A stretch of DNA of 64,000 nucleotides from Cocos nucifera (taxonomy: Eukaryota > Streptophyta > Magnoliopsida > Arecales > Arecaceae), in NCBI GenBank assembly GCA_006176705.1, contig QRFJ01004220.1, forward strand, positions 1-64,000, written 5' to 3'. This document shows positions 22,561 to 34,019 of the stretch, piece after piece (positions within the stretch are counted from its first letter, which is position 1; each line of letters begins with the position of its first letter). Below the pieces are notes generated by a model. It made no database searches, had not been told where the DNA came from, and worked only from the letters and a program-made list of their open reading frames with translations. Both the position numbers and the translations under genes were made by a program.

Positions 22561-25500
22561 AAGAAAATCGAAGATGGTATCTTGATAGTGGATGCTCAAG
22601 ACACATGATCGGTGATGAGTCCTAATTCATCATGCTTGATGCTAAAAATGAAGGGATAGTCACATTTGGAGAAAATAACAAAGAAAAGATCATTGGTATA
22701 GGTTATATCGGTATCACTTCCTCCAAGTATATTGAAAATATTTTACTAGTAGATGGTTTAAAATACAATCTATTAAGTATTAATCAACTTTGTGACAAGG
22801 ATTACAAAGTTATTTTTGAATCTTCATTATGCATTGTAACTAATTCCAATGATGATGGCACTAAGTTTGTTGGTCATAGGCATAGTAATATTTATATGAT
22901 AGATTTGAATAATCTTTCTATAATAAACATACAATGTTTAGTAGCTATGAATGCCAAAATTAATGAGACTAGTTGGCTTTGGCATCATAGGCTTGCACAC
23001 ATTAGTATGCATTCATTTTCAAAGCTTATCAAAAAGGAATTAGTTATCGGTTTACCAAAATTGAACTTTGAAAAGGATAAAATTTATGATGCATGCCAAC
23101 TAGGTAAACAAACAAGAGTTTCATTCAAATCTAAGAACATTATTTCAACTTCTAGGCCATTGAAACTTTTGCACATGGATTTGTTTGGTCCTATAAGAAC
23201 AGCAAGCTTAGGTAGAAAACATTATGATTTTGTAATTATCAATGACTACTCATGTTTTACATGGATTTTTCTTTTGGCACACAAAGATGAAACTTTTCAT
23301 ATTTTCATAAAATTTTATCGAAAAGTTATAATAAAAAAGGATTTTTAATTCAAAGCGTTCGAAGTGATCATAAAATCGAATTTGAAAATCAAGATTTTGA
23401 AAATAATTTTGATGAAAAAGAAATTAGCCATAATTTTTCAGTATCTAGGACACCCCAATAAAATGGAATAGTAGAAAAAAAATAAAACTCTAGAAGAAAT
23501 AGCTCGTACTATGCTATGTGAAAATAACCTTCTCAAATACTTTTGGGCGAAAACAATTAACACAGTATGTTACATCTTAAATCATGCCCTAATCAGACCA
23601 ATTTTAAAGAAAATATCTTATGAGCTTTGGAAAGGAAGAAAATCTAACATTGCATATTTTCATGTTTTTGGTTGTCGTTGTTTTGTTTTGAATAATGGTA
23701 AAGAAAAACTAGATAAATTTGATGCAAAATCCAATGAAGCTATTTTTCTTGGTTACTCCTCTTTTAGTAAAGCTTTTAGAGTTTTTAACAAAAGAATCTT
23801 AGTAGTAGAGGAGTCAATACATGTTGTTTTTTATGAGACTAATGATCTTCCATCAAAAAAGAGTGAGAATATTGATGATGCAGATCCTCTTATAGAAGGA
23901 TTGAAGGAGATCATCCTAAAGGATTCAATAATTCAAAATAAAGAGAATCATGAAGACAAGCAAGAAATTGAGGATGAATGACAACAAGAACAACCTCAAG
24001 GTACAAATGATCTTCTAAAAGAATGGAGGTATGTTCACAATCATCCCAAAGAACTAATTATTAGCGATCCTACATATGGGGTAAGAACTCACTCTTCACT
24101 TTGAGATGTATGCAATCATTTTGCATTTATTTCTCATTTTGAATCCAAAACCATTGATGAAGCCGAAAAAGATTATAATTGGATAAATGCAATGCAAGAG
24201 GAACTTAATCAATTCAAAAGAAATAATGTATGGACCTTAGTATCAAGACATAAAAATTATCCAATAATTGGTACAAAATGGATATATAGAAATAAATTGG
24301 ATGAAAATAGAAATGTAATTAGGAATAAAGCAAGATTAGTTGCAAAGGATTATAATCAAGAAGAAGAAATTGATTTTGATGAAACCTTTGCACCTGTTGC
24401 TAGACTAGAAGTAATTAGACTTTTACTCGCTTATGCATACTTTATGAATTTCAAGCTATTTCAAATGGATGTTAAAAGTGCTTTTCTAAATAGATATATT
24501 ATCGAAGAAGTTTATATAGAACAACCTCTCGATTTTAAAAATCATGCTTTTCCAAATTATATTTTTAGATTAAACAAAGCATTATATAGTTTAAAACAAG
24601 CACCTAGGGCTTGGTATAAAAGATTAAGTAAATTTTTACTTAATAATAAATTTTCAAAAGGAAATGTAGATACAACCCTTTTCATTAAAAGAAATCATGA
24701 TGACATCTTAGTAATACAAATATATGTTGATGACATCATATTTGGATCTACTAATGAAATTTTATGTCAAGATTTTGCTAAGCTCATGCAAGGGGAGTTC
24801 GAGATGAGCATGATGGATAAACTAGCATTCTTCCTCAAACTTCAAATCAAACAAACAAAAGAAGGGATCTCCATCACTCAAAGTAAATACATAAGTTAGG
24901 ATGGAGAGCTTCAAAGCAATTGGCACCCCCATGAGTCCATCATGTAAGCTTGATAAGGATGAAGGAGGTAAAAGTGTTGATCAAAAACTTTATAGAGGCA
25001 TGATTGGTTCTTTATTATATTTAACTACTAATATATCAAATATCATGTTTAGTATTTATTTATGTGCACGATTTCAATCTAATCCAAAAGAATCATATTT
25101 AAATACTGTACAAAGAATACTTAAATACCTAAAAGGAACTCAATCCATAGATTTATGGTACTCTAAGAATTCATCAATCGATTTAATTGGATATTCAGAT
25201 GCAGACTTTACTGAATGTAAATTAGACAGAAAAAGTACTAATGAAATTTGCCAATTTTTAGGAGTTAACTTAATCTCTTGGTTTAGCAAGAAGCAAAATT
25301 TGGTAGCATTGTCTACGGTCGAAGCCGAATACATTACTGTCGGAAGTTGCTGTACACAAATCTTATGGATTAAGCAATAACTTGAGGACTTTGGCATTAA
25401 ACTAAATAAAACTTTCATAAGATGTGATAATACTAGTACCATAAATCTAATTAAGAATCTAATCCAACACTCTAGGTCAAAACATATTAAAATAAGACAT

Positions 25501-25653
25501 CATTTCATAAGAGAGCATGTTCAAAATAATGACATAATTTTTGATTATGTTTGTATTGAAAATCAACTGACTGATATTTTTACTAAGGTCTTAAGTGAAG
25601 ATAAATTCTGTGAGATTAGAAGAGAATTAAGAATTCTTGATTCCCTAGCTTAA
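22561..25653 (+). pseudogene. pol of SIRE-like element J (PR-IN-RT-RNase H)
   Basis: Protease: WYLDSGCSRHMIGD at about 22573, with the catalytic D-S-G. Integrase: WLWHHRLAHISMHSF (zinc-binding His pair) near 22975, LHMDLFGPI near 23170, then a frameshifted core (23343-23480) and the LKYFWAKTINTVCYILN region. RT: GTKWIYRNKLDE near 24270, FDETFAPVARLEVIR near 24375, FQMDVKSAFLN near 24460, LKQAPRAWYKRL near 24590 and the YVDDIIFGS catalytic box near 24725. RNase H: LVALSTVEAEYITVGSCC near 25300, ending DSLA at 25653. Lesions include a small deletion with frameshift at about 24895, frameshifts in IN and several stops. The domain order is complete, but no enzyme can be made. Confidence 0.92.
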
Positions 25654-26239
25654 ACATCTTTATGATTCCTAGCTCTCTTCTATCAAAATATCATCTTAAA
25701 CTATCTTGAGCATATATCTTACTTTTCTTTCTCAAAAAGCTCAAATCAAACCATCCTTTGATCACTCTCATGTGTAAAATTCAATCCCTAAAATCTTAGA
25801 TTTTTTTGGATTTTTTCATCAATTTTTGGATTTTCTTATGCCATGGGTTGACCTAAGGGATGACTCATGGGCATTCTTATAATTTGACCAAAATTCTTTT
25901 CGTCCGACCCTATTAATCAAGAACTCCTTCGGCCAAGAGGCTGACCTCTCCTATTTCTCGCTTCACCCGAATAAATCGGCCTTTCTCCCCAACCCTTCAA
26001 TCAAAGAAATCTCTCAAAATCTCCCTTTCTCCCAAGATCCTCTCCTCAAATTGCCCCTTAAGGAACCAAATCTCTTTCTATTTTTGCTTTATTTGGGTGG
26101 ATTGAAGGGTTCTAGCAAACCCTTATCCTAAAACCCACCATCGGCTCCTTCCTCAAAACCTTTCATCTCCTTCTCAAATCTTCTCTATTCCACTTTCTCT
26201 TGACTCTCTTGAGTGGGATTGAGGCTTCTTTTGGTTGGA

Positions 26240-27950
26240 ATGGCACCCAAGATGAAACTACCACAGAGGAAAAAATCGATCCATTGCTTAGAGGAAGAAG
26301 TCCACTAGAAAAGAACAGCATCCAAGCCCTCTCCTGGTCCAACCTCTACTTCCAGACATACTTCATAATCTCCTCTCATACCAAGTAAGGTTTCTTTGTC
26401 TGATAGAAAGGTTGAATTGAAAAAGAATGTTGATTTTAGTTTCTTTGAGAAAGAAGGATTTTTATTTGTGTTAAAAATTAAAAAACAAGGATAGGATTAC
26501 TTTTGCAAGTTGAAAGAAGCTACATATGTGGACTTTGTTAGAGAGTTTTACCTAAATTTGGTATACTTCAATAGAACAGTAAAATCTATTGTTAAAGGTA
26601 CTAAGATTACTCTTAATCCAGCTCACCTGAGAGAAATTCTAAGATTATCATGTGAGGGTTATAAGAAAATAGAACAAACCCATAAAGAAGAAGGACTAAG
26701 AACCATCTTGGGGAGAGAATTTGAAGAAAATTTGAATAAATTAGAGGCCAAGATTCTTTCTACTGAAATGAGAGTGTTACACACCATGGTTACCAAGTTA
26801 TTTGTCCCTAAGAGTGGTAGGCATGATTTATTATCTGGTAGGGATATATATATCATATTTCATGTGATTACAGAGAACCCTTTAACCTTCCTATTTTGAT
26901 GATAGAAATGATGAGAGAGACCTTGAATAGGTCTAAGGCACATCTATCCTATGGTATGACCCTCTCATTAGTGTTTAAGATGTTTGGAATTAGTTTTGAA
27001 GGAAAGTCAGTTGCCAGATTATCTCACACCTATACCATCAATCGCCACACACTATATCGCATGGGTTTTTCAAAGATTGATGGCGGTTGGTCCAAAGGTG
27101 CTGAGGATGTAGAGAGAGTTGAGGAGGAGGGACCATCTTCACCTCCTCATGATCATAGAGGATCTCCTAACTTTCAGTTTGCATCTGATCATGAGACTGA
27201 TCCCTCAAAGTCAGTGAGGAAAGATGCAGATGTGGCACCATCGAGGAGTAGAGACATAGATGTTAGATTCATTGATGATCAGATCATGAGGATCACTGAC
27301 CAATTGATTTAGCTGATTGCCGATATTCTATCTTAGAGGATTGTGGGTCTTTATCTCGGTAGATAGTCAGTACCACTCAGGGGGAGAGTACTCACTTCGT
27401 TCCATCTTCTGATCAGTCTGTGATTCCACATGTATCTACTATCTTCTAGTTGTTTACTATTTAGTCTACATAGCTTGAGGACCTCAAGGGATGTATTTTA
27501 AGATTGACAGGCAGAGTTTTAGATTTGTAGAGGTAGGCTTTGGATCTAGCTCATCCCTAGATGAGAGAGGACATTTCAAAGATATCAGATCTTACTGCTG
27601 AGGTAATTAGACTTCGAGGTATTCTGGAGGATGGTTTTGACTTTCTAAGGAGAGAGTTTAGAGATTTCAGTAAGACTCTATCTACATAGATTGGTGCCAT
27701 CACTCAGTCCATGTCGAGAGCACTGGATCATTTAGACACTATTAGGATTGCTCTCTTGCTCAGCCCACTTCCTCTCAGCCTCTTGAGTCGTCTCATCCAG
27801 TTGCTCGAGCCTGCACCTACACCCATGATCGAGGCAGACGTGGTCGAGGATATGCTCATGAATTTGACTCTATCATACCCTATCACATCTTTGATTCCTC
27901 ATCTGATTCAGATACTTTCAGCCGTGATCTCTATTAGATTTAGTTCAGTC
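26240..27950 (+). pseudogene. env-like / extra ORF of SIRE-like element J
   Basis: A third coding region lies between pol and the 3' LTR. It begins MAPKMKLPQRKK at 26240; the best-preserved part (26510-26899) reads LKEATYVDFVREFYLNL and later LRTILGREFEENLNKLEAK. It continues in another frame as ETLNRSKAHLSYGMTLSLVFK (26930), an acidic Ser/Pro-rich part (27110-27240), and a coiled-coil-like tail before about 27950. The FVREFYxNL core resembles the 'putative plant transposon protein' found after pol in SIRE/Maximus elements, often called env-like. I see no clear signal peptide. Its role is not established, and this copy has stops and frameshifts. Confidence 0.75.
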
Positions 27951-28675
27951 ATCTTTGTATTAGGTTATGATCTAGTATCTCTTAGTTGTTTCTATGAGTT
28001 GTTGATCAAGTCATAGTTTGTTATAATTTTTTTTTGATCAAACTTATGGCATTGATACTATTAGCTATTTGGATCATGGATAGTTATATTCATGAATTTT
28101 GTATGTTTTGATGGCTTAATTCTCATGAATACTTTTGATACCTTTATATTTTGTGTGTTTCATACTTATATATTTTGATGACTTGATGTTATGATAATCA
28201 TTTGGATGTAAATATGTGATGATGTCATTTGAATAACCTTTGTGAATTGGCTAAATTTCATTATGATCATTATGTTGTAAATTGAAAGTTTTGTTATAAA
28301 ATCTTGTTCTAACAGAAAAACATATAAAATAACTTAAGAAAGAGGCTTTTTTATTTTTAAATTTTAAAATTCTTTAAGATCTTACTTGATGATGTCAAAA
28401 AGGGGGAGTAGAGTAAATAAAATTGAGCTATAAGCAAAATTAAAGTAAAATTGATAAAAAAAATAAAATTAAAGTAAAATTGATAAAAGAAATAAGTAAG
28501 TCAAATACTTTTGTAAATCATTTAAATGCCTAACTATAAGTAATCATCAAACTGCTCTTGATGCCAAATTGATCAAATAATTGAATATAATATCCTAGTA
28601 TATGATGTAGCATAAACTCTCAATCAATGATTCTACATGCTTTATTTTTGCTTATGCTCAAATATTTTGTCATCA
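27951..28675 (+). other. 3' untranslated part of element J
   Basis: AT-rich and non-coding. It contains a second purine run, AAAAAGGGGGAG, at about 28395, nearly 300 bp upstream of the functional-position polypurine tract. Extra polypurine tracts of this kind are known in SIRE-type elements. Confidence 0.6.
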
Positions 28676-28691
28676 TCAAAAAGGGAGAGAT
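28676..28691 (+). other. Polypurine tract of element J
   Basis: AAAAAGGGAGAGA directly precedes the 3' LTR start TGTTGCTC at 28692. Confidence 0.8.
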
Positions 28692-29891
28692 TGTTGCTCT
28701 AAGAATTGATTTTGATGATTACAAAGCATTTGAAGGGATTACTAATGAATTTGGCTTGAAAAAAGATTTTTTGTATTTTAGGGGCAAAATCATAATTTTA
28801 TCAAGTTTTGATCTGAGAGCCTCAAGAGCAAGTATAGAAGATTTTTAATCCTTTAGAAGCAATTCCATAATTTTTGAATGCTTATTTTAGGACAAAATCA
28901 AGTTTGAAGTGAAAGGATCGACCCCTAGATCATTTCCTACTAAAAAGGGCTATTTGGCATGCTGTCTCTGTGCCAAGGGTCGACCTCTATTGTTCTGAAG
29001 GCTAAAAATATATAATGAATATTTTTCTAGATTTTGTCTTAGAGGTCGACTCCTATGCCATAAGTCAACCTCTGCCACGAAAATTTTTCTGCAATAGTTA
29101 TTTTTTTCTTATTTTGGCAGATTTTAATGGTTTTGTTAATATCTCCGACAGTTACAAATCTTGCCCAAGATTCTCTCCTCCACCTATTGAAGATTTAAAA
29201 GGTTTTAAATAGGAAAAAACATAAGAGATTGGAGTGATTCAATTTCAGCCCTAAACAAAAGTCATCTTCAACCAAAAAATCCTTCATTTCAAGTTCACCT
29301 ACCTCTCAAAAGCACTTTCAAATCTCCAACAATCTTAAAAAAAATCAGAGAAGCTTTCTCCATTATTGTGAAAAGCATTCTTAAGATTTTATTTGCACAC
29401 AAAGGGAGCTAAACTTGTATTTGATTGTCATTAAATTTTTTACTCTGTTTTACTATTTTGATTCAAGTTTTGGGGGATTTCAAAATTTGGAAAGGTTGAT
29501 CCTAATCTTGAATAGGATTGTATTGAGTTGGCTTATACCCGAAAAATAAGTGTTCTAACTTGGGATAGCTAGGATTGGAGGTTTCCAATGGTGTAATCAA
29601 TTTGAATACGGTTAGTGGATTTTAATTTTCAAGTAGAAACTTGGGAAGTGAATGTTGGTTCAAGAAAAGCACTGAACTACTATAAATTTTGCTTATTTGT
29701 GGTGTGCTTGCTATCTTTCTTTTCTTAGTTTATTAAATTTTTGCTCTCTAATCTTTTATATTTTTCTCTAACCTAAATCGCTTCACACACATGTCTTGCA
29801 TATCATCATTCAATCTTAATATCTTTAAATTAGTTTTAAAATTTTAAAAATCTAATTCACCCTCCCTCTTGGGTTACATAGCTAAGCAATA
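28692..29891 (+). repeat. 3' LTR of element J
   Basis: Starts TGTTGCTCTAAG (intact TG) and ends AAGCAATA, where the CA terminus has become TA. Compared with the 5' LTR it lacks about 45 bases of the TCGACC-rich part near 28985. Confidence 0.9.
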
Positions 29892-29896
29892 GTCAG
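29892..29896 (+). other. Target-site duplication GTCAG (partner at 19630-19634)
   Basis: GTCAG lies on both sides of element J. The uninterrupted text of gag copy 1 (CTCATGGTCAGAATAATAAA at 16497) confirms that one copy is the original and the other arose on insertion. Confidence 0.9.
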
Positions 29897-30115
29897 AATA
29901 ATAAAAATACTAAAAATTTGAATAAGAGGTCAGCGAGTGACAACTCAGAATCATCTAATGGTGTTAGATGTTTTAGGTGTGGTAAAGCTCATGCTGATAG
30001 TGAATGTCATTTGATCATTGGTACTTGCTTCAAATATGGTAAGATAGGTCACAAAATAACTGAGTGCCTACAGAATATTGAGAGTCGGTCTATCCCAATT
30101 GAATAAAATAAAGAT

Positions 30116-31281
30116 GGACAATTGAAACCTCTAACCCAAGGAAGGATCTATACTCTTATGCAACTAGATGCACAAACTTATAATGTAGTGATAACAAACT
30201 CTGAGTAAGGTTCACAAAATTAGTTAGACCAATCAATTGATTTTGCTCGTGAGGTAAGTAACCATATATCTTTTCTAGATTTTTCATTCATATAATACTA
30301 TTTTGAATATCGAATAAATTGTTAATTGATTTATATGTAACTTATGAATCTTATGAAAATATATTTTATAGGGATATTGACATGAAATTTTGAAAGAATA
30401 TTTTTTTATTATTTAGTTATCCAAAATCATATTTGCATATTTTGATTTGATCATGAAATATGCATTATTTTGTGAAAGAAATTTTGATATGAATCAGTTT
30501 TGGACTCTCAACCTGAATCCTACCAGTTAGGAGTTATGCATTAGCACTTTGAGCTTATGATTCTATTTCTAGCATAGCCATAAGGTATAAGTATGGTATT
30601 CTGGTCCGACCAAAGGGTATAAGTATGGTATTTCAGTCCTACCATAGGATATAAGTATGGTATTCTGGCCTAGTGATAGGATATAAATGTGGTCATAATT
30701 AAAGATTGATGAGTTAAGTGGAATTTCTTTTGTATCAAATTTTTGAATATGATTTGCTTTCAAAATTAGATATATGATGATGCATATGAATATTTTGAAA
30801 GATTCTAATATTGCTGAAATTCATGTTTTAAATATCTAATTATTTTTTATACATTGATTAATAATAAATTATATTTTGATATTTGCAACTTATATTATCA
30901 TATGAATTATCTAGTCAAGATATTCATTGCTTACTGGGCTGTTTAATTAGCTCATGATGGTTTCTATTTATTTTTTTATAGATTCAGAGATTTAGCTTGA
31001 TTCGAAGATTCGATATGGAAGAGCGAATTAGAGGTAGAGTTTAATATTTTCTTTTAGATTAAGACTTATTGAACTTTGATTTCAAACTATAGAATTTTAT
31101 TTATAAGATATTTATTTTAGTTATTTGAATTAAAGTTGATCATTAATTATTTAGATTTTATTTCACTATTGTTTTATGATATCGTGATAAGATGCCTTGC
31201 ATGCTTATGGAGAGAGCTCTCTATAAGTATGCGATGGTTGCCATAACCTTTGGCTCATGATTTCGGATTGAAGGCATGACA
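30116..31281 (+). repeat. gag-LTR join and LTR 3' part of element F, copy 2
   Basis: Collinear with 16737-17889: the protease-linker remnant, CTCGTGAGGTAAGTAAC at 30247, the TATAAGTATGGTATTC repeats at 30586-30670, and a T-rich TATAG acceptor-like site at 30972-30981. It ends AAGGCATGACA at 31281. Confidence 0.75.
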
Positions 31282-31635
31282 TGTACTCTCATTCTAATAT
31301 CATCATACCATAGACTCAAGATTTATCAATTTTAAGAAAGCGATTGTACATCGATCTTTTAGATCAATCACCATTCTTATGATGATTCTATGATCGAAAA
31401 TAATTTATAAGTTAATTATGATAATATATGCCTTAAATTCTCAACTTTTGAAAATATGTGTTATCATGCTTATTAACTCAATGGATGTATCACATATACT
31501 TTAAATACACAATATGATAGAAAATAAATTTTTTATTAATTTTAAGTTAAAATTATAAAAATGCTCCTAAAAAGTATTTACAAGTGTCGGTCAATCTGGC
31601 TTCTAGGATACATATCTAACACCTCCAACTTGACC
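31282..31635 (-). repeat. Copia LTR fragment (family A) with polypurine tract
   Basis: Matches 9408-9749 and 6420-6740 (GTACTCTC, CATAGACTCAAGA, AAGCGATTGTA, GATCAATCACC). It ends at 31621 with ATCTAACA. The next bases read AAGTTGGAGG on the minus strand, a polypurine tract, so this is the start of a 3' LTR. Its other end is cut exactly at the terminus of element F. Confidence 0.75.
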
Positions 31636-31752
31636 AAAGGATAGACAGCTCATTCACATTCAGAGCCACTCATAAGTACTATAATTTTAATTAATATATT
31701 TCTAATTTAGTAATTCTATAGTTAATATTTATTTTTTAAAATTAATTTTGCA

Positions 31753-33240
31753 GCATGTTTGAAGAGTCTAGAGTATCTCGTGTGGTTACTGGTATCATCC
31801 GATGCTTGATGTTGGGGCCGGTAAACAAGTTTTCTAGCTGGCCATTTGGAGCACATGATGCAGCCTAGGAGATGTTTTTTGTAAGTTAAAACTAGTTTAA
31901 TTTTTAAATTTTTGATATATTGATATTTTAATTACATATAAATACATGCTTGCCTCAATCTTGCAGGAGTACTACCGATTCAAGACTCTCCAATATAAGG
32001 AGGCTGGCCATTAGATCTTCGAGGAGGTGGCCACATGGAGACTTTGAGATGGCCTCTCCAGCACTCCAATTCTCAATCACCATCGGATTGGAGATCCTTC
32101 ATGGATCACTGGATGCAGACGAACAAATGGCAGGCCCTCTAGACTAGTGAAGCAGCAAGAAGTACTCCAGTAGGCGGCAAAGGGCTCAATAAAATTGGGC
32201 CATCCAGCAAGATTCGATCAGGTATATGGGCAGCTTGATTGGCACACATGTTATGACAGATAGACTGGTAAGAAATCAATATCAAAGCTCTTCACTAGAA
32301 TTATAAAAATTTTATATATATATTTTAATTAATTTAATTTTATTATTTATTTATTATAGATGCAGCAGTTGGGTCATCCACTAGACCAGCTGTAGTTATG
32401 GTGGGCCACACACTAGTCTATGAGAATGGTGACTATTTAAATTTTATGTTATGGTAGATCATGATAAGAATTTCAAACTTTATTTACTAATTAAGTTGTT
32501 ATAGAATCTAATTTTTATATTATAACTAATATATTTCTAAACTATGCAAACATGTTATGTGATGTACGTTGCTGAGAGGTACGGTGATAACCCATCTTTT
32601 CAGTCCTTCCTTGATCTTAAGGGATGGCTCAATGCCACTGGGAGGGTGAGTAGGAGCCAAGTTATAGGATTCGGCCACAGTTTTGATCCTTCATCATCTC
32701 GATATCTTTCAGCATCCTCATAGACCTCAACATTTCATACCTGAAGTGATGTGCATGTGGAGGAGGTCGTGTAGAGGCTTCTGAGCCAGCAACCTTAGGG
32801 TCTCTTAGATGCCATCTACAATATGATTATGGAGCTTCTCCAGAACCTATAGCTATGCGACCAGCTGGACTACTCATCCCAGCCATCAAATTAGATAATT
32901 ATATTATTAAATTACTTTAATTATTTTAAATTTTTATTTTTAAAAGCTACGTATATTTAGGTTTAAGTCTGGGAAAGGGATCTAGGGGCTAAAAAATCAA
33001 TCTAATCATTCAATCGATGGGCTAAAGATGTCTATAGCTCTATATCATCGAATAAAATGAATAAAAATAATCTATTCGAGAATCGAAAGAGTGTATCAAA
33101 AGATATATCTTCATATCAAAATAAACTAATATTATTTTATTTTTTTATTATAGAATGCTGGGACATCCGACTTTTATCCACCAACTATTGGAGAGGAGCA
33201 GGAGGAGGAGGTGGCGGACAATGATGATGATCGAATTTGA
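31753..33240 (+). pseudogene. Decayed CACTA-associated protein gene (TNPA / Transposase_24-like)
   Basis: Separate coding blocks are divided by clear plant introns. Block one starts MFEESRVSRVVTGIIRC (31753) and ends at a GTAAGTTAA donor (about 31880). The TTGCAG acceptor at about 31961-31966 is followed by EYYRFKTLQYKEAGH. A donor GTAAGAAA is near 32268, and a small block MQQLGHPLDQL at 32361 follows a TTATAG acceptor. Then comes AERYGDNPSFQSFLDLKGW (near 32575) with an IGFGHSFDPSSS segment, and a final acidic tail GEEQEEEVADNDDD ending at 33240. The layout resembles the DNA-binding protein carried by plant CACTA elements. Several stops make it non-functional; the family call is from memory of motifs. 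Confidence 0.55.
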
Positions 33241-33454
33241 TTTTTTTTAATGTATTGTAATTTTTTGATATTACTTGTAAAAAGATTATATAATTTTTAT
33301 TTTTAATATAATATAATTAGTTTTTAATTTAAAATTATCATATTATGTTTGGATTTTAATTATAATAGGTATTAGGAGCTATAATTCATTATGATTAATT
33401 AAAATAGATTTTAAAAAAATATTAGTAATAATTTTTTAAAAAATAAAATTAATC

Positions 33455-33880
33455 ATTATCGTTGATATTAGCGACAATAGTTGTCGTCCCTAATAACTAT
33501 TAGCAACGGCATTCGACACCAAAATATCATCGCTAATATTTTTTAAAATAATTTTTTTATTTAATTTAAAAATTAAATAAAATTAGAGATGGCATTAGCG
33601 ATGGAAGAATTGATTGCTAATAATTATTAGCGATGATATTAGCAACGAAAACACCATTGCTAATATTTTTAATTTTTTTAAATTTATTTTAAAAAATAAT
33701 TAAAAATAAAATTATTCTATCTCTAAAGTTGTCGCTAATTTTATTATTAGTAATGATAATTTTTGCCATCACTAATGGTGTCAATTAGTGATAATTTTTT
33801 TTTATATTGGCTTTTATGATGGTATTAGCGATGTATAGATGGCTGATGGACTATTAGTGATGGCATTTCACCATCGTTAA
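33455..33880. repeat. Subterminal repeats of the CACTA element
   Basis: At least eight copies of a (T/A)ATTAGCGA(C/T)G-type motif in both orientations (for example 33465, 33500, 33590, 33620, 33820, 33855). In the En/Spm family such arrays bind TNPA. Confidence 0.75.
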
Positions 33881-33900
33881 TAGTCTAGATTTTTATAGTG
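33881..33900 (-). other. CACTA terminal inverted repeat
   Basis: The minus strand reads CACTATAAAAATCTAGACTA. The other end is not in the window, so the 3-bp target duplication cannot be tested. Confidence 0.75.
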
Positions 33901-34019
33901 ATTTGTTATAATTCAAGTTACTATAGGTGAATCGATTTGTTTTTGTTGTGTATTTGGTGCAATGAAACCTATGGTAGGTCAACTATTATACTTCTTATAC
34001 TTAGACGACAAAGAAATAT

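Larger units (their letters stand above)
19635..29891 (+). mobile_element. SIRE/Maximus-like Copia element J (complete, decayed)
   Basis: 10.26 kb with LTRs of about 1245 and 1200 bp, tRNA-Met-type primer site, gag, pol (PR-IN-RT-RNase H), an extra env-like ORF, polypurine tract and a GTCAG target duplication. Gag and pol stay mostly in one frame, broken by isolated stops and a few frameshifts, so decay is moderate. The extra ORF after pol and the gag start are hallmarks of the SIRE/Maximus lineage. Confidence 0.9.
19292..30115 (+). pseudogene. Gypsy gag remnant, copy 2 (split by nested SIRE-like element)
   Basis: The left part (19292-19634) reads NKYFPYSVKTQKEHKFIYLK, then MSVAEYEVKFTKLAKFAPRL and a GLRTEIQK end, cleaner than copy 1. 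The gag is then cut by the insertion at 19635-29891. The right part (29897-30115) resumes with the two zinc knuckles, RCFRCGKAHADSECH and CFKYGKIGHKITEC; the second has its middle Cys changed to Tyr. GTCAG is duplicated on both sides of the insertion. The N-terminal half of the gag domain seen in copy 1 is missing here. Not functional. Confidence 0.85.
15878..31281 (+). mobile_element. Rearranged Del/Tekay-like Gypsy element F
   Basis: Order on the plus strand: gag remnant (15930-16735), LTR 3' part (16864-17889), primer site, about 340 bp of non-coding internal sequence, polypurine tract, LTR 5' part (from 18250), a second gag remnant (interrupted by a 10.3 kb SIRE-like insertion), and a second LTR 3' part ending at 31281. 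Both gag copies run into the LTR 3' part at the same join. There is no RT, RNase H or integrase of its own, so it is non-autonomous or heavily rearranged. Confidence 0.7.
31636..33900 (+). mobile_element. CACTA (En/Spm) DNA transposon, 3' part
   Basis: The right end is clear: the last bases to 33900 read TTTTTATAGTG, the reverse complement of a CACTATAAAAA terminal inverted repeat. Before it lie many inverted and direct copies of an ATTAGCGATGG-like subterminal motif. An intron-bearing coding region precedes these. The left end is not present; the element is cut near 31636 by the retroelement remnants. Confidence 0.75.
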
